Assembly: GCF_027244095.1 (NCBI RefSeq)
Contig: NC_069659.1
Coordinates: 342,468,750-342,532,749 of the forward strand
Reading direction: 5' to 3'
Length of the DNA stretch: 64,000 bases
From: Hemicordylus capensis
Taxonomy: Eukaryota; Chordata; Lepidosauria; Squamata; Cordylidae
Positions 32,557-42,099 of this stretch are shown piece by piece (positions within the stretch are counted from its first letter, which is position 1; every line of letters begins with the position of its first letter). The notes beneath the pieces are model-generated. The model saw only the letters and a program-made list of their open reading frames with translations. It searched no databases and had not been told where the DNA came from. Both the position numbers and the translations under genes were made by a program.

Positions 32557-33115
32557 CAGGGGCGTAGCAAGAATGGAGTGGGCCCAGAGACGAGATTTTA
32601 AAATGCCTCCCCTCACTGAAGCTCAGCTCATGAACTAAAGAAATCTTAAATGAGGCTGAATAGTGGTAACAAAAAACACAGTAAAATTTATATATATATG
32701 CCACAACAGAACATCATCCTAAATTATTTTTTTAAAAGGTTTTGTAAATTGTGGACGATGCCAGTCATTTAATGGTACTAAAGAAAGACATGCTGTTCTG
32801 GTAGCTCCGGGTCTTAACATTCACATCAGTTTGGGAGGATGAATACAACTGTTAACAGTAATGTCACTGTTGATAATTTTATGCCTAACCTACTTCACAG
32901 GGTTGTTGTGAGGAGAAACTTGAGTATGTCGTGCACTGCTCTAGGCTCTGTGGAGGAAGAGCGGGATATAAAATGTAATAAATGAATGAAGGAAGGAAGC
33001 CCGGGCATGTGTGCGGCCGGGGGAGTCACTCATATGACTTGCCTCTGGGGCTCCCCACAAGGCAATGGGCCCCCAGACAACTGTCTCCCCTTGCCCTATT
33101 ATAGTTACGCCCCTA
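32557..33115. mobile_element. hAT-type MITE, 559 bp, exact 8-bp target duplication
   Basis: Starts CAGGGGCGTAGCAAG and ends TATAGTTACGCCCCTA. The flanks are CCTAACAG on both sides (32549-32556 and 33116-33123). Same terminal family as the element at 21416. It carries the 3' half of a Sauria SINE at 32885-32995. No transposase. Confidence 0.8.
32885..32995 (+). repeat. Sauria SINE 3' half inside the hAT MITE
   Basis: CCTACTTCACAGGGTTGTTG, then TGGAGGAAGAGCGGGATATA and AATGAATGAA are the Sauria body and tail. The tRNA head is absent. Confidence 0.75.
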
Positions 33116-33123
33116 CCTAACAG

Positions 33124-33667
33124 TGCCCAAACCATGGTTTGGGCACATGTCTAGCTTCAAGGTTTCAAGGGCTGCTGCAGTGGAGTGATTTGCCACAAGG
33201 GGCAGCAGCATATGGAACTTGTGTCTGGAAGGCTGCTTAGATGCTTTTTTTAAAAAAAACCCATCCTTTCAATGGTTTGCTTCATCAGTGTCCATCTCTG
33301 AGGAAATCCCCAGACCAAATGAATGAACAAGCAGGTAACTCTACCTGAGGCTATTTATAGTGATCCATCCTAATTAGGCAAAGCACAGACTGACAGAAAG
33401 GTTATCTAGTACAGATCCTCTTATCAACATGGGATAGAGGCATCAAGAAGATTTACATCAGAACATGTCACAATGTGTGTCATTGTCTGGAATTAGTATA
33501 AATGAGGTCATAGCACTCTTTCCTTTCATAGGCATTATGGAATAAGGTTGTGTCTGCTCCAGTGACTGTTTCAGCATCATCTCGGGATGAACCACCCCCT
33601 GACAGAATGTACCTTGTTTGTTTGTTTTTAAAAGGATGTCGCGCAGAACGATTCAGTGCTGATGTCA
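33124..33667. other. Unique-looking sequence
   Basis: Nothing recognised apart from a short oligo-T/oligo-A hairpin near 33246-33258. Confidence 0.35.
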
Positions 33668-33950
33668 CTCCTGAGTAGGGAGTGCATGTGCATGAGCCAG
33701 TTTGGCGCTTCCAAAAGCAAGCGTTGAACTGGCTCAGATGCCATTGCTTGGACCAGCTCAATGGGTGGGGTGCGCCTTTAAAAGAGCAGGTAAGGAGCTC
33801 CTTACCTGCTTGCCCCTGCCCTGCCACTTTCCACCCACCAGTGCTTGGTTTTTCAAGAGATGCATGGAGCTGCAGGGAGGCAAGAGCTGGTCTTGTGGCA
33901 GCAAGCATGACTTGTCCCCTTAGCTAAGCAGGGTCCGCCCTGGTTTCATA

Positions 33951-34246
33951 TAGGAACATAGGAAACTGCCATATACTGAGTCAGACCATTGGTCTATCTA
34001 GCTCAGTATTGTCTTCACAAACTGGCAGCGGCTTCTCCAAGGTTGCAGGCAGGAATCTCTCTCAGCCCTAGCTTGGAGAAGCCAGGAAGGGAACTTGAAA
34101 TCTTCTGCTCTTCCCAGAGCGGCTTCATCCCCTGAGGGGAATCTCTTGCAGTGCTCACACATCAAGTCTCCCATTCAGATGCAACCAGGGCAGACCCTGC
34201 TTAGCTATGGGGACAAGTCATGCTTGCTGCCACAAGACCACAAGAC
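33951..34246 (-). mobile_element. 5S-like composite SINE inserted into another copy
   Basis: Nearly full length in the opposite direction: on the plus strand it begins TAGGAACATAGGAAACTGCC and ends TGCTGCCACAAGACCAC. It splits the plus-strand copy in its 5S-like segment. Confidence 0.75.
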
Positions 34247-34306
34247 TAGAAGTGTGAGCAATGTAAGATGTTCCCCTTAGGGGATGGAGCTGCTCTGGGA
34301 AGAGCA

Positions 34307-34520
34307 TTTATTTATTTGTTTATTTATTATTCATTTATTTGTTGAATTTATATACCGCCTTTCATTAAAAACAACCCCAAGGCGTTTTTTACAAAAGTTA
34401 AAACATACAATAAAAATGACAATTAAAATATTAAGCTAAAAATATAAAACAAATCTAATTTAAAAACTATAAAATACAAACATAAAAACTATAAATAAGT
34501 AAAAACACATAGAAGCAGCA
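34307..34520 (-). repeat. L2-type 3' tail inserted in the SINE
   Basis: TTTATTTATTTG runs into TTTATATACCGCCTTTC and CCCCAAGGCG, then an A/T-rich 3' UTR. This is the reverse of an L2 tail. Confidence 0.65.
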
Positions 34521-35149
34521 ATCTAGGTTCCAAGTTCCTTCCCTGGCATCTCCAGGATAGGACTGAGGGAGATTCCTGCCTGCAACCTTGGAGAAGCCGC
34601 TGCCAGTCTGTGAAGACAATACTGAGTTCGATGGACCTATGGTCTGACTCAGTATATGGCAGCTTCCTATGTACTTCCTGCCGCTCCGATTGCCGTTGGC
34701 ATGCACACAGCCGGGGTGCATGTGCACTGGCCATTTGTATGGTCAGTATACCATGCAAATGGCCAGCACGTGTATGCCCTGGCCATGTGTGTGCCGACAC
34801 TGATCGGGGCTACAGGAAATAGTGCTGCAGCCACGCGTGTCTCTTGAAAAACCAAGTGCCAGTGGGGGGAAAGTGGTGGGTTGAGGGCGAGCAGGTAAGG
34901 AGCTCCTTACCGGCTCTTTTAAAGGCACCCCCCCACACACACACACCGCCAACCCGGAGAGTGCAAAAACCACTCATGTACATCCCTACTCCTGAGGGCG
35001 CTGTCAGTAGTTGAATGCAGATGGCCGTGGACCAATAGTATATTTTCCACAGCAAACATGGAAACACTTGCTGAACCAGTTATCTGAGTGGATAGAGGTG
35101 ACCCTTTTGCCACACATTCCTTCTACAGACCATCATGATACACAATTCT

Positions 35150-35265
35150 AAGGCTATTCACATGGCCAGGAGGTGGGGAGGGCAGGCGGGGAGGTTGCAC
35201 TGTACTTACCTCCCCACCAGACGATCTCCTTCCCCACCTGGCTGTGCGGCTCAGGTTTAGGAATA
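35150..35265. repeat. GGCTATTC-type element, left end fragment
   Basis: AAGGCTATTCACATGGCC is followed by a CT/AG-rich region like the start of the element at 54403. The right end is missing. Sequence 35270-35504 shares blocks with hAT MITE interiors (GCAGGGGGAGGGGGAACC) and a CA-rich run but no ends. Confidence 0.45.
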
Positions 35266-35504
35266 TACTGTTCCATTGCGCCACGATGAGGGAAAGGCCC
35301 CGAAAGGGCTGAAGACAGCCTGAACCAAGTGATTTAAGCCATAATGGAGGCTGGCAGGGGGAGGGGGAACCTCAAGGAAGCACACACACATACACACACA
35401 CACGGTCTCAGAGAAGGCCCTTGGAGGGGTATGTACAAAAATATAAAAATAATTGTGTAAAATTTTTTTTTCATGATTCCTCCAAATGGCGAGGGTTCAG
35501 TCCA

Positions 35505-35770
35505 ATATCAAGCAAAGAGTCACCTTTTAAAGTGGTGATTCTCTTATATTTAGCAGGGGGAGAGTCCTATCCAGCCCCAGCACACTGAGCACAGCATCCC
35601 TCCAGTGGCTGTTGCTGGTATGTGCCTTATGTTTCTTTTTAGACTGTGAGCCCTTTGGGGACAGGGGACCATTTTATTTATGTATATTTCTTTGTAAACC
35701 GCTTTGTGAACTTTGGTTGAAGAGCAGTATATAAATATTTGCCACCATCGTCATCGTAGTAGTAGTAGCT
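35505..35770 (+). mobile_element. Retroposon with L2-like tail (type V), near full length
   Basis: Starts around AGCAAAGAGTCACC, continues TTTAGCAGGGGGAGAGTC, CATCCCTCCAGTGGCTGTTG, GACTGTGAGCCCTTTGGGG, GTAAACCGCTTTG and GAGCAGTATATAAATATTTG, and ends in a TAG-repeat tail. The reverse copy at 58466-58716 has the same two ends, so this is a discrete unit of about 250 bp. No A or B box was recognised. Confidence 0.6.
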
Positions 35771-35930
35771 TCCTATGTCCCTAAGATAGGAGGGGACCCA
35801 TGGAGGGCAGTTTTCTGAGGGTCTCCTGAACCCTCGAGTCAGTCCCGTCTAAATGTCTGGAGGAAGAATACCCATGACAGCTTACAAAAAGTGGTGCCTA
35901 CATGGAACTGTATGCAAAATTACAGTGAAC

Positions 35931-36228
35931 GTAGGAACATAGGAAGCTGCCATATACTGAGTCAGACCATCGGTCTATCTAGCTCAGTATTGTCTTCACA
36001 GACTGGCAGTGGCTTCTTCAAGGTTGCAGGCAGGAATCTCACTTAGCCCTATCATGGAGATGCTGCCAGGGAGGGAACTTGGAACCTCCTGCTCTTCCCA
36101 GAGTGGCTCCACCCTCTAAGAGGAATATCTTATAGTGCTCACACATTAAGGCTCCCTTTCATATGCAACCAGGGCGGACCCTGCTTAACTAAAGGGAGAA
36201 GTCATGCTTGCTACCACAAGACCAGCTG
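35931..36228 (-). mobile_element. 5S-like composite SINE, full length
   Basis: Plus-strand reading GTAGGAACATAGGAAGCTGC to CTTGCTACCACAAGACC. On the minus strand the 5S-like AAGCAGGGTCCGCCCTGGT and ATGAAAGGGAG are clear. No insertions. Confidence 0.75.
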
Positions 36229-36591
36229 GGATAATCAAAAGTATTAGATAACTATGTGTGCATAATGGTGCTTCCTCATTCCACAGGGAAATTCTGTTCA
36301 TAGTTAAATGTTCAGAGCTGCTACTGAAACTGATTTTTTAAAAATGCAACTGTAGGTGGTGCTAAATACTCTCTGTTCCAAGCAACCTTTATCTTCAGCC
36401 AGGGACTTCTTATTCCTCAGCAATCTAAACAAGGTTTAGGAATATACTGTTTAGTAATCACATTACTCAAAGCTTGCAAAAAAAAAAAAATCACAGAAAG
36501 GTGAAAGGTTTATTTTAATTGCTCCATTTTAAATTTGACACCCAGCACTCAATTTCCCTTTTCAGCAATAGCACACCGGTACCAATTTTAG
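36229..36591. other. No recognised feature
   Basis: Unique-looking, with an oligo-A run at about 36478-36490. Confidence 0.35.
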
Positions 36592-36845
36592 GGAGGCACC
36601 TAATGGCGCAGCGGGGAAATGACTAGCAAGCCAGAGGTTGCCGGCTCGAATCCCTGCTGGTATGTTTCCCAGACTATGGGAAACACCTATATCGGGCAGC
36701 AGCGATATAGGAAGATGCTGAAAGGCATCCTGTCATACTGCGTGGCAGATGGCAATGGTAAACTCCTCCTGTATTCTACCAAAGACAACCACAGGGCTCT
36801 GTGGTCGCCAGGAGTCGACACCAACTCAACAGCACACTTTACCCC
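36592..36845 (+). mobile_element. tRNA-derived SINE, type T, best-preserved copy
   Basis: A box CACCTAATGGCGCAGCGGGG, B box GTTGCCGGCTCGAATCCCTG, then an extra ATGTTTCCCAGACTATGGG segment, the GGGCAGCAGCGATATAGG body, CCACAGGGCTCTGTGG, and the end CAGCACACTTTACC. The most complete member in the window and the best representative of type T. Confidence 0.85.
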
Positions 36846-36859
36846 TGCTTCAGAGCAAA

Positions 36860-36955
36860 GGGAACATTGAGTAAAATTGCCCCACCTTGCTAACACCAGT
36901 GCAGTGTTCACAGCATGAGTGCTGCATTAGTCTAGATGTCAGCCAATGTAATTAT
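36860..36955. repeat. Half of a TGGCTGACATCTAGACTAAT-end MITE
   Basis: CAGTGCAGTGTTCACAGC runs into the terminus ATTAGTCTAGATGTCAGCCA. The left half is absent. Full copies lie at 47274 and 48499. Confidence 0.55.
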
Positions 36956-37149
36956 TTCTGCAGTAGGGCTGGCACTTTTTAGGTTTCAGCTTCCTCCTCT
37001 GTCTTTCTATAAATTCAATCGCTTCATGGATCAGAAGCTTTGTGACCCATGTGCGATGCTCATCAATGTACATGCATAAACACGAAGATCCCATGTAGTG
37101 TGCAGTGTGCCGTGCCATGTCACATGCTGTCTCAAGTGGGATTCATTTG

Positions 37150-37360
37150 AAGCCAGTGTGGTGTAGTGGTTAAAGTGTCGGACTAGGACCCGAGAGACTC
37201 AAGTTCAAATCCCCATTCAGCCATGAAACTCACTGGGTAATTCTAGGCCAGTCACTTATCTCTCATCTTAACCTACTTCACAGGGTTAACCATGTATACC
37301 ACTCTGAGCTGCTTGGAGAAAAAGCGGGATATAAATGTAAAAATAAATACCAATTATATA
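37150..37360 (+). mobile_element. Sauria-type SINE, near full length
   Basis: AGCCAGTGTGGTGTAGTGGT (A box), CAAGTTCAAATCCCC (B box), AACTCACTGGGTAATTC, GCTGCTTGGAGAAAAAGCGG and GATATAAATG with an AAAT-rich end. About 30 bases are missing in the middle compared with the usual form. Confidence 0.9.
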
Positions 37361-37645
37361 TGAATACAATTGCGGGATGAATGAATATAGCCAGGTTCTT
37401 CATTGTAAGGCCCAGGGGTCAGTGGCAGCCCCCATCCACCCTAAGTGCAGCTCTCTGACTAATTGTTTATTGGGCCTGTGTGTGAGACTTTGGCTGAAGC
37501 GGAATACTCTGGATACATTCCCTCTGGCACCATGCAGAGGCAGCCATTCCCACGGTGCAGTGCTGTACTTTGAGGGAAACAGAGCTCCTTTAAGGGAGCC
37601 CTTGTACCATTCTAGAAGGCCTGCACAGAATGCTGGGAACTATAG

Positions 37646-39308
37646 CCGGGGTGGTTTGTCTGGGGCGGTTTGTGTTTTGACTGCCACAATGGGGAAACTG
37701 GGGGAGTATCCACTGTCTTTGGGGTGGCTATTCCGGTGTTGGTGGTGAACAGAGGAATTAAAGTTGGTAGGTCAGCTCGTCGTTACAGGGGAAGGGAAGT
37801 CAGAAATCTATTAGCTGTTTCCTCTTCTGGCTGCCCTGCCAGCTCTTTGACCTCGGGGAGCAATGCCAACCTCTCACAGACTCTCTCCTTACTCCTCTGT
37901 AATGTCAGGTCTGTCCAGAATAAGTCGGAAACCATCCATGATCTGATTCTGGATGAAGGGGCAGACCTGGTATGTATTACAGAGACTTGGTTGGGGGAGG
38001 CTGGTGGCCCAGTCTGGTCCCAGCTTCTCCCTCCAGGGTACTTTGTTGAGGAGCAGGTGTGGGGATGTGGGCGGGGAAGTGGAGCGGTTGTGGTCTATAA
38101 GAATAACCTCTCCCTGACCAGGATCGCTGTGGAAGTGTCAGCTTTATCAGCTCTATCAGCTTCGGCTGATACGCCAGCTGCATCCATTTCTAAAGATAAA
38201 TGACCTCAGAACAGTAGTACATCTGCTGGTCACCTCCAGACTTGACTACTGCAATGCACTCTATGTGGGGCTGCCTTTGTACATAGTCTGGAAACTGCAG
38301 TTAGTTCAGAATGCGGCAACCAGGTTGGTCTCTGGGTCATCTTGGAGAGACCATATAACTCCTATCTTAAAACATCAACACTGGCTGCCAAAAGGTTTCT
38401 GTACAAGGTTTTGGTTACAACCTATAAAGCCCTAAACAGCTTGGGCCCTGGGTATTTAAGAGAACATATTCTTTGCTATGAACCACGCTGCCCACGGAGA
38501 TCATCTGGTGAGGTTTGTCTGTGATTGCCGCTGGCTTGTCTGGTGGCTGCTCGGGGCCTTCTCTGTTGCTGCCCCGAGGCAATGGAACACACTTCCTGTT
38601 GAAATGAGAGCCTCCCCATCCCTTACAACTTTTAAAAAGGCAGTCAAGACGCATTTATTCACCCAGGCTTTTAATTAAATACTGAGGGGATTCTCACGAT
38701 CGGGCAAAAGCAGGCTAAGGGAGCCTAGCCCGCTTTTGCCCGATCGTCCGCTGCCAGGGGATCCGGCCGCAAACCCTCCTAATTTCCCCTCCCCTTAAAT
38801 GAGGTTAGTGGAGCGAGTGCTCTGCTAACCCCGCCTTTTCGATCATGTGTTGCGGTGGTGTGGCTCCGCGGCGCAACAACACATGAGGAGACCCCTGCCG
38901 GGAGGCAGAAACAAGCCCGGGGGGTGGGTCTCTCCAGGATGCCCCGCACGCTTGTGCAGGGCATCCTGGAACTTCCGGGAGCCACACAGCCCCTGATCCC
39001 CGCAGCCCCCGCCAGCTCCGTGATGGAGCCGGCAGTTGTGTGGGCGGCTGATCTGGCCCCCCAGGGCTGCCTTTATGCTTGTCTGCAGGGAGCCCGCTCT
39101 CCCTGCAAACCCCTCCCCGGTGAGTCTCACTGATTGTGAGACTCGCCTCATTGTTTTAATTGTGTTTTAATATTTTTGACATTTTAAATTTTAATTGTTG
39201 AAATGTTTTAATCTTTTAATTGGTTGTTTTTATTGTTTTGTTGTAAACCACCCAGAGAACTTGCATTTCGGGCGGTATAGAAGTGTGTTAAATACATACA
39301 TACATACA
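37646..39308 (+). mobile_element. L2-type LINE with a large internal deletion
   Basis: The 5' part encodes the beginning of an AP-endonuclease (LLLCNVRSVQNKSETIHDLI, then ADLVCITETWLGE) at 37880-38000. At about 38150 the sequence passes directly to the RT C-terminal region (LLVTSRLDYCNALYVGLPL, then HITPILKHQHWLP and TYKALNSLGPGYL) at 38220-38460. The LINE C-terminus FSVAAPRQWNTLPVEMRASP follows near 38560, and the L2 end TTGTAAACCACCCAGAGAAC, TTTCGGGCGGTATAG closes it. Catalytic endonuclease and RT domains are therefore mostly missing. A GGCTATTC-family element interrupts it at 38684-39149. Confidence 0.8.
38684..39149. mobile_element. GGCTATTC-family DNA transposon, copy F
   Basis: Left GAGGGGATTCTCACGATC, right GATTGTGAGACTCGCCTC, 466 bp, inserted between the L2 coding end (CACCCAGGCTTTTAATT) and its 3' UTR. 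The interior carries the subterminal palindrome GGCTAAGGGAGCCTAGCCC. Together with copy G it forms a subfamily with GTGAGACTCGCCTC ends. Confidence 0.7.
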
Positions 39309-39465
39309 GCCCTTCCCAGTGCTTTCCTCCTGGTTCCTAATCTGCTGGGCTTTAGACTTTGGATCATACAGAGCTTTCCTCCTAGAACTCATAAGAGAGA
39401 AGGCACTATCTTTCTTAAGGGTCCTCCCAGCACTGAGGAAAAGTGCAGTACTATTTAGAGATGAA

Positions 39466-39528
39466 AGTTTGGGGCGGTATACAAATTTGATAAATAAAAT
39501 AAAATAAAATAGAATAAATAGAGGTCAG
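39466..39528 (+). repeat. L2 tail-only insertion
   Basis: AAGTTTGGGGCGGTATACAA, then AAATAAAATAAAATAAAAT. It interrupts the old repeat between AGAGAT and CAGCAC, positions continuous in the copy at 341-790. Confidence 0.65.
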
Positions 39529-39869
39529 CACGGTGGGAAACGGCTCTCACATTGAAGGTTCCTTTGCCAAAGTGGCTCCCGCTTGAAAACTAGGGAGGGT
39601 CCCTGGAATACAACATGCCTGGGTAAACAAGAGCTCTCAGAAATGTATAATGTGACTGGGGGTTCTCAGGCAGTGCTATTTGGTGGGCAAGAATAGAGGA
39701 AATACAAATACATATGACAAGTGGCCCAGTTTTCATGTGTGAAATATTGGAAAGTATGGCTTTGTCCTGTATGATGCAAGAATCAGAAATCCCTGGACAC
39801 CAACTGACACAGTTGCAGACATTATGTGGGGAAAACACATCTGGGAGATTAGCAAATATGATTCCGCTT

Positions 39870-40190
39870 TTTTTTTAAAAAAAAAAATTATACTGCCTGA
39901 TATGTACATCTCTAGGCAGTGTACAAATTTTAATATTAAAATTACAGATTAAAATACATAAAACACAATAAAAACAATATTAAATTATTAAAACTATTAA
40001 CATTAATTCTAATTAAAAGCTTGTGAGAACAGGAGAGTCTTGAGGGTCTTCCTGAAAACAAACAGAGAAGGAGACGCTCTAATTTCAGCAGGGAGCATAT
40101 TCCAAAGCCCCCTGGGGCAGCCACAGAGAAGGCCCGGTCCTGAGTCGCCACCATATGAGCTGGTGGCAACTGTAACCGGACCTCTCCAGT
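39870..40190 (-). mobile_element. L2-type LINE, C-terminal coding end and 3' UTR
   Basis: On the minus strand AFSVAAPGGFGICSLLK and GRPSRLSCSHKL-type residues match the L2 C-terminus seen at 38560, followed by an A/T-rich 3' region and TGCCTAGAGATG tail. Old, 5'-truncated. Confidence 0.6.
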
Positions 40191-40252
40191 GGGTATTTTG
40201 TTTCTTTTGTAATTCTGAATTGACTCAAGACTATTAACTTAGTGTAGGAGTT

Positions 40253-40374
40253 TCCATTTATGGGTCCCCAAAGGTTGTTGGACTAAATGCCCCCAATCTC
40301 CTTTGGCCATTGTGGCTGGGGATGATGGGAGTTGTAGTCCAACAACATCTGGGGACCAAAACCCCTGCTTTAGT
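40253..40374. repeat. Short hAT-like repeat with GTTGTTGGACTACAACTCCC body
   Basis: GGTCCCCAAAGGTTGTTGGA at the left faces GTCCAACAACATCTGGGGAC at the right, with GGCTGGGGATGATGGGAGTT between. A palindromic short repeat common in amniotes. Other copies: 42100, 51020, 58193, 58915. Confidence 0.6.
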
Positions 40375-40492
40375 GGAAGGAAATGAGCTTGCTACTTCAT
40401 CTCTTTTAAAAGCTTCAGTACTGCTGATGTTTTCCTACATACATACTAGGCTTCAGTAAAATAGATGCAATTGGTGAAGCTTGCACCATATA

Positions 40493-40640
40493 TTAATACC
40501 CTGCCTTTCTTCCACCCTAGAGCTCAAGGTGATATGCATGGGGTTCCTAAGTTGTCACCCATCCAAGCATTGACCACATCTAGACCTGCTTAGCTTCAGC
40601 AAGGTGGCTATATCATGCACCCTCAGGTCATGTTCTGGTG
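40493..40640 (-). mobile_element. 5S rRNA-derived SINE with Sauria-like tail
   Basis: The minus strand reads GCTGAAGCTAAGCAGGTC, then AATGCTTGGATGGGTGACAA, which are the box A and box C regions of 5S rRNA, then CACCTTGAGCTC, GGGTGG and AAAGGCAGGGTATTAATA, a Sauria-type tail. Distinct from the composite SINE family at 6028: there is no tRNA-like middle part and the tail differs. Confidence 0.6.
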
Positions 40641-41358
40641 AGAGAGAAGCAGAGATGCACCATATAAAACCTTGCACCAGATTGGCTTCTGTGGCTTCAG
40701 TGCTGTGTATGAGATCTGCAGCCTCTCCCCTTGAATGTTGAGTGGTAAAGTAATAAACTCTCTTTCCCAATGTAGTTTTTTTACAACTCAAAATTGTGAC
40801 GAAGCCAGAAAAATGAGGCCTCTGTGGTGTATTGTCCTGGCCTTAGCAACAGAAAACATCAAGCTACATTTCCCAGAAATTGCCATGTAGGTAACTATTT
40901 CAAAATAGTATTCTATTTTTAGGGAGACCTTCCCCATCCTTTTTTCCACAAAGAACTCAACCCAAGGTATGGAGGACAGTATCTTTAAATGCCTCCTCCC
41001 TGTAAGACTGTCCGTAATCTTCCTTCAGCCTGTCCACAAAACAACATCAGTTTGCATCCAGTTGGCCGCAAAGATCTTGCATTCTTGCTGCATCACAAAG
41101 AGTTTTATTTGGGATTGGCAGTGACAGTGAGGAATGGCTGGCACCGGAGAGGAACAGAAAGTTTCAAAGAGCTCTTGCATCACACATGCTGAATTGCAGT
41201 TCCAAAGGAATTACTGCTTCATGCTGGAAAAAGTTAACAACCGGCAAGAGTATAGTCTTTCTCTGTCTGTTGCTATGAGTGCAGGTCCATAGGGGTGTAG
41301 CTTTCCTCTTGGGTTTCTGTGTTTGTTTTGCATATTGCTTTCCGCTTCCCTCTGGCAG
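40641..41358. other. Low-repeat sequence upstream of the candidate exon
   Basis: No transposon ends found. A long T/C-rich tract near 41310-41355 precedes the possible splice acceptor. Confidence 0.35.
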
Positions 41359-41460
41359 AGGTCCTTTTGATTATGACCAGGTGAGATACTACCGAGCCAC
41401 CAGCATGGAGCAACAGCCTGAAATAAGGCTTTTCTTTGGCCACTCGAAAGAGAAATGTGG
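41359..41460 (+). CDS. Candidate internal exon, 102 bp, identity unknown
   Basis: A pyrimidine-rich acceptor (CTTTCCGCTTCCCTCTGGCAG) ends at 41358 and a strong donor (TGTGG then GTAAGT) begins at 41461. The enclosed 102 bases are open in one frame, giving about 34 residues that include GPFDYDQVRYYR, PEIRLFFGHSKEKCG. The length is a multiple of three and the phase is the same on both sides (one base before, two after). An alternative donor GACCAG/GTGAGA lies at 41380. I do not recognise the peptide. The frame extends upstream only to a GTG, so a first exon is unlikely. It sits in the least repetitive part of the window. This could still be a chance pairing of splice-like signals. Confidence 0.25.
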
Positions 41461-42099
41461 GTAAGTGGGGAAAGCAATAAAACGAAGCTGGTTTCTCTGT
41501 TGTAATGCTTGGTGGCTGCCAGTTATGCAATGCAGCCAAAGTTAAGCTCTTTGTAAGACCCACTGATTTCAGTGGGAGAATTAAGTGCGTATACTATCTA
41601 ACTCCCACTGAAAGCATTGAGACTGGACATGCTTAAATTGGGCAGAATTATATCGAAATTAACAATGATAGAGAAATAAATTATCCTCATGAGTCTAATT
41701 ATAGAAGGCACGGAGATATGTGTCCTGTGCATTTTAGAAGGATGGGGGTGGGGGACTCATCCTTCTCTTTGCGTGCTTTTGTAATCCATAGTAATCACAA
41801 ATGCAATAAATATTGAAAATTAGATGCTGGCAGTATTGTTTGTTTGTTTGCTTGTTTGTTTCCCAATGACCAAGGAGGTCATTAGTCATTTGGGTACTTT
41901 ATGTTGGCTACCATATCTGCCCTTAGGGACAGGGAAAATTTGACCTGTGCTTCCCAAATAATACATATATTTGCTTGAAATAGTCAAATAATGTCAGTGC
42001 TTCTGGAAACTCCCTTGATGGTAGAACCATTGCAAGGTGAGGCCAGTGTTTATATGGATGGAGGAGGTTGGCTTCAATATTTCCTTGAATCACCTAATC
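41461..42099. other. Low-repeat sequence
   Basis: A (GTTT)n-like run near 41836-41861 only. No supported gene. Confidence 0.35.

Larger units (their letters stand above)
33883..34678 (+). mobile_element. 5S-like composite SINE, plus strand, split twice
   Basis: Head at 33883-33950 (GAGCTGGTCTTGTGGCAGCA to GCCCTGGTTTCATA), middle at 34247-34306 (GACTAGAAGTGTGAGC to GGGAAGAGC) and tail at 34521-34678 (TTCCAAGTTCCTTCCC to GGCAGCTTCCTATG). The pieces are collinear with the full-length copy at 59143. The gaps are a minus-strand SINE and an L2 tail. Confidence 0.75.
33676..34988. mobile_element. hAT-type MITE carrying a stack of retroposons
   Basis: Starts TAGGGAGTGCATG and ends CATGTACATCCCTA, flanked by identical octamers CTCCTGAG (33668-33675 and 34989-34996). 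The interior proper is at 33676-33882 and 34679-34988. Between them lie a plus-strand 5S-like SINE, a minus-strand SINE inside that, and an L2 tail. The exact duplication survived all later insertions. Confidence 0.8.
37395..39600 (+). repeat. Old dispersed repeat, copy 2, split by an L2 LINE
   Basis: Left half 37395-37645 and right half 39309-39600 match 341-790 on both sides of the break. The break falls between ACTATAG and CCCTTCCCAG, where copy 1 reads GCATAACCCTTCCCAG. A second small insertion, an L2 tail at 39466-39528, lies in the right half. Confidence 0.7.

Noticed and set aside
36592-36670. tRNA gene
   Set aside because: A-box and B-box sequences are present but the cloverleaf is not maintained and the sequence continues into a SINE body repeated three more times in the window.
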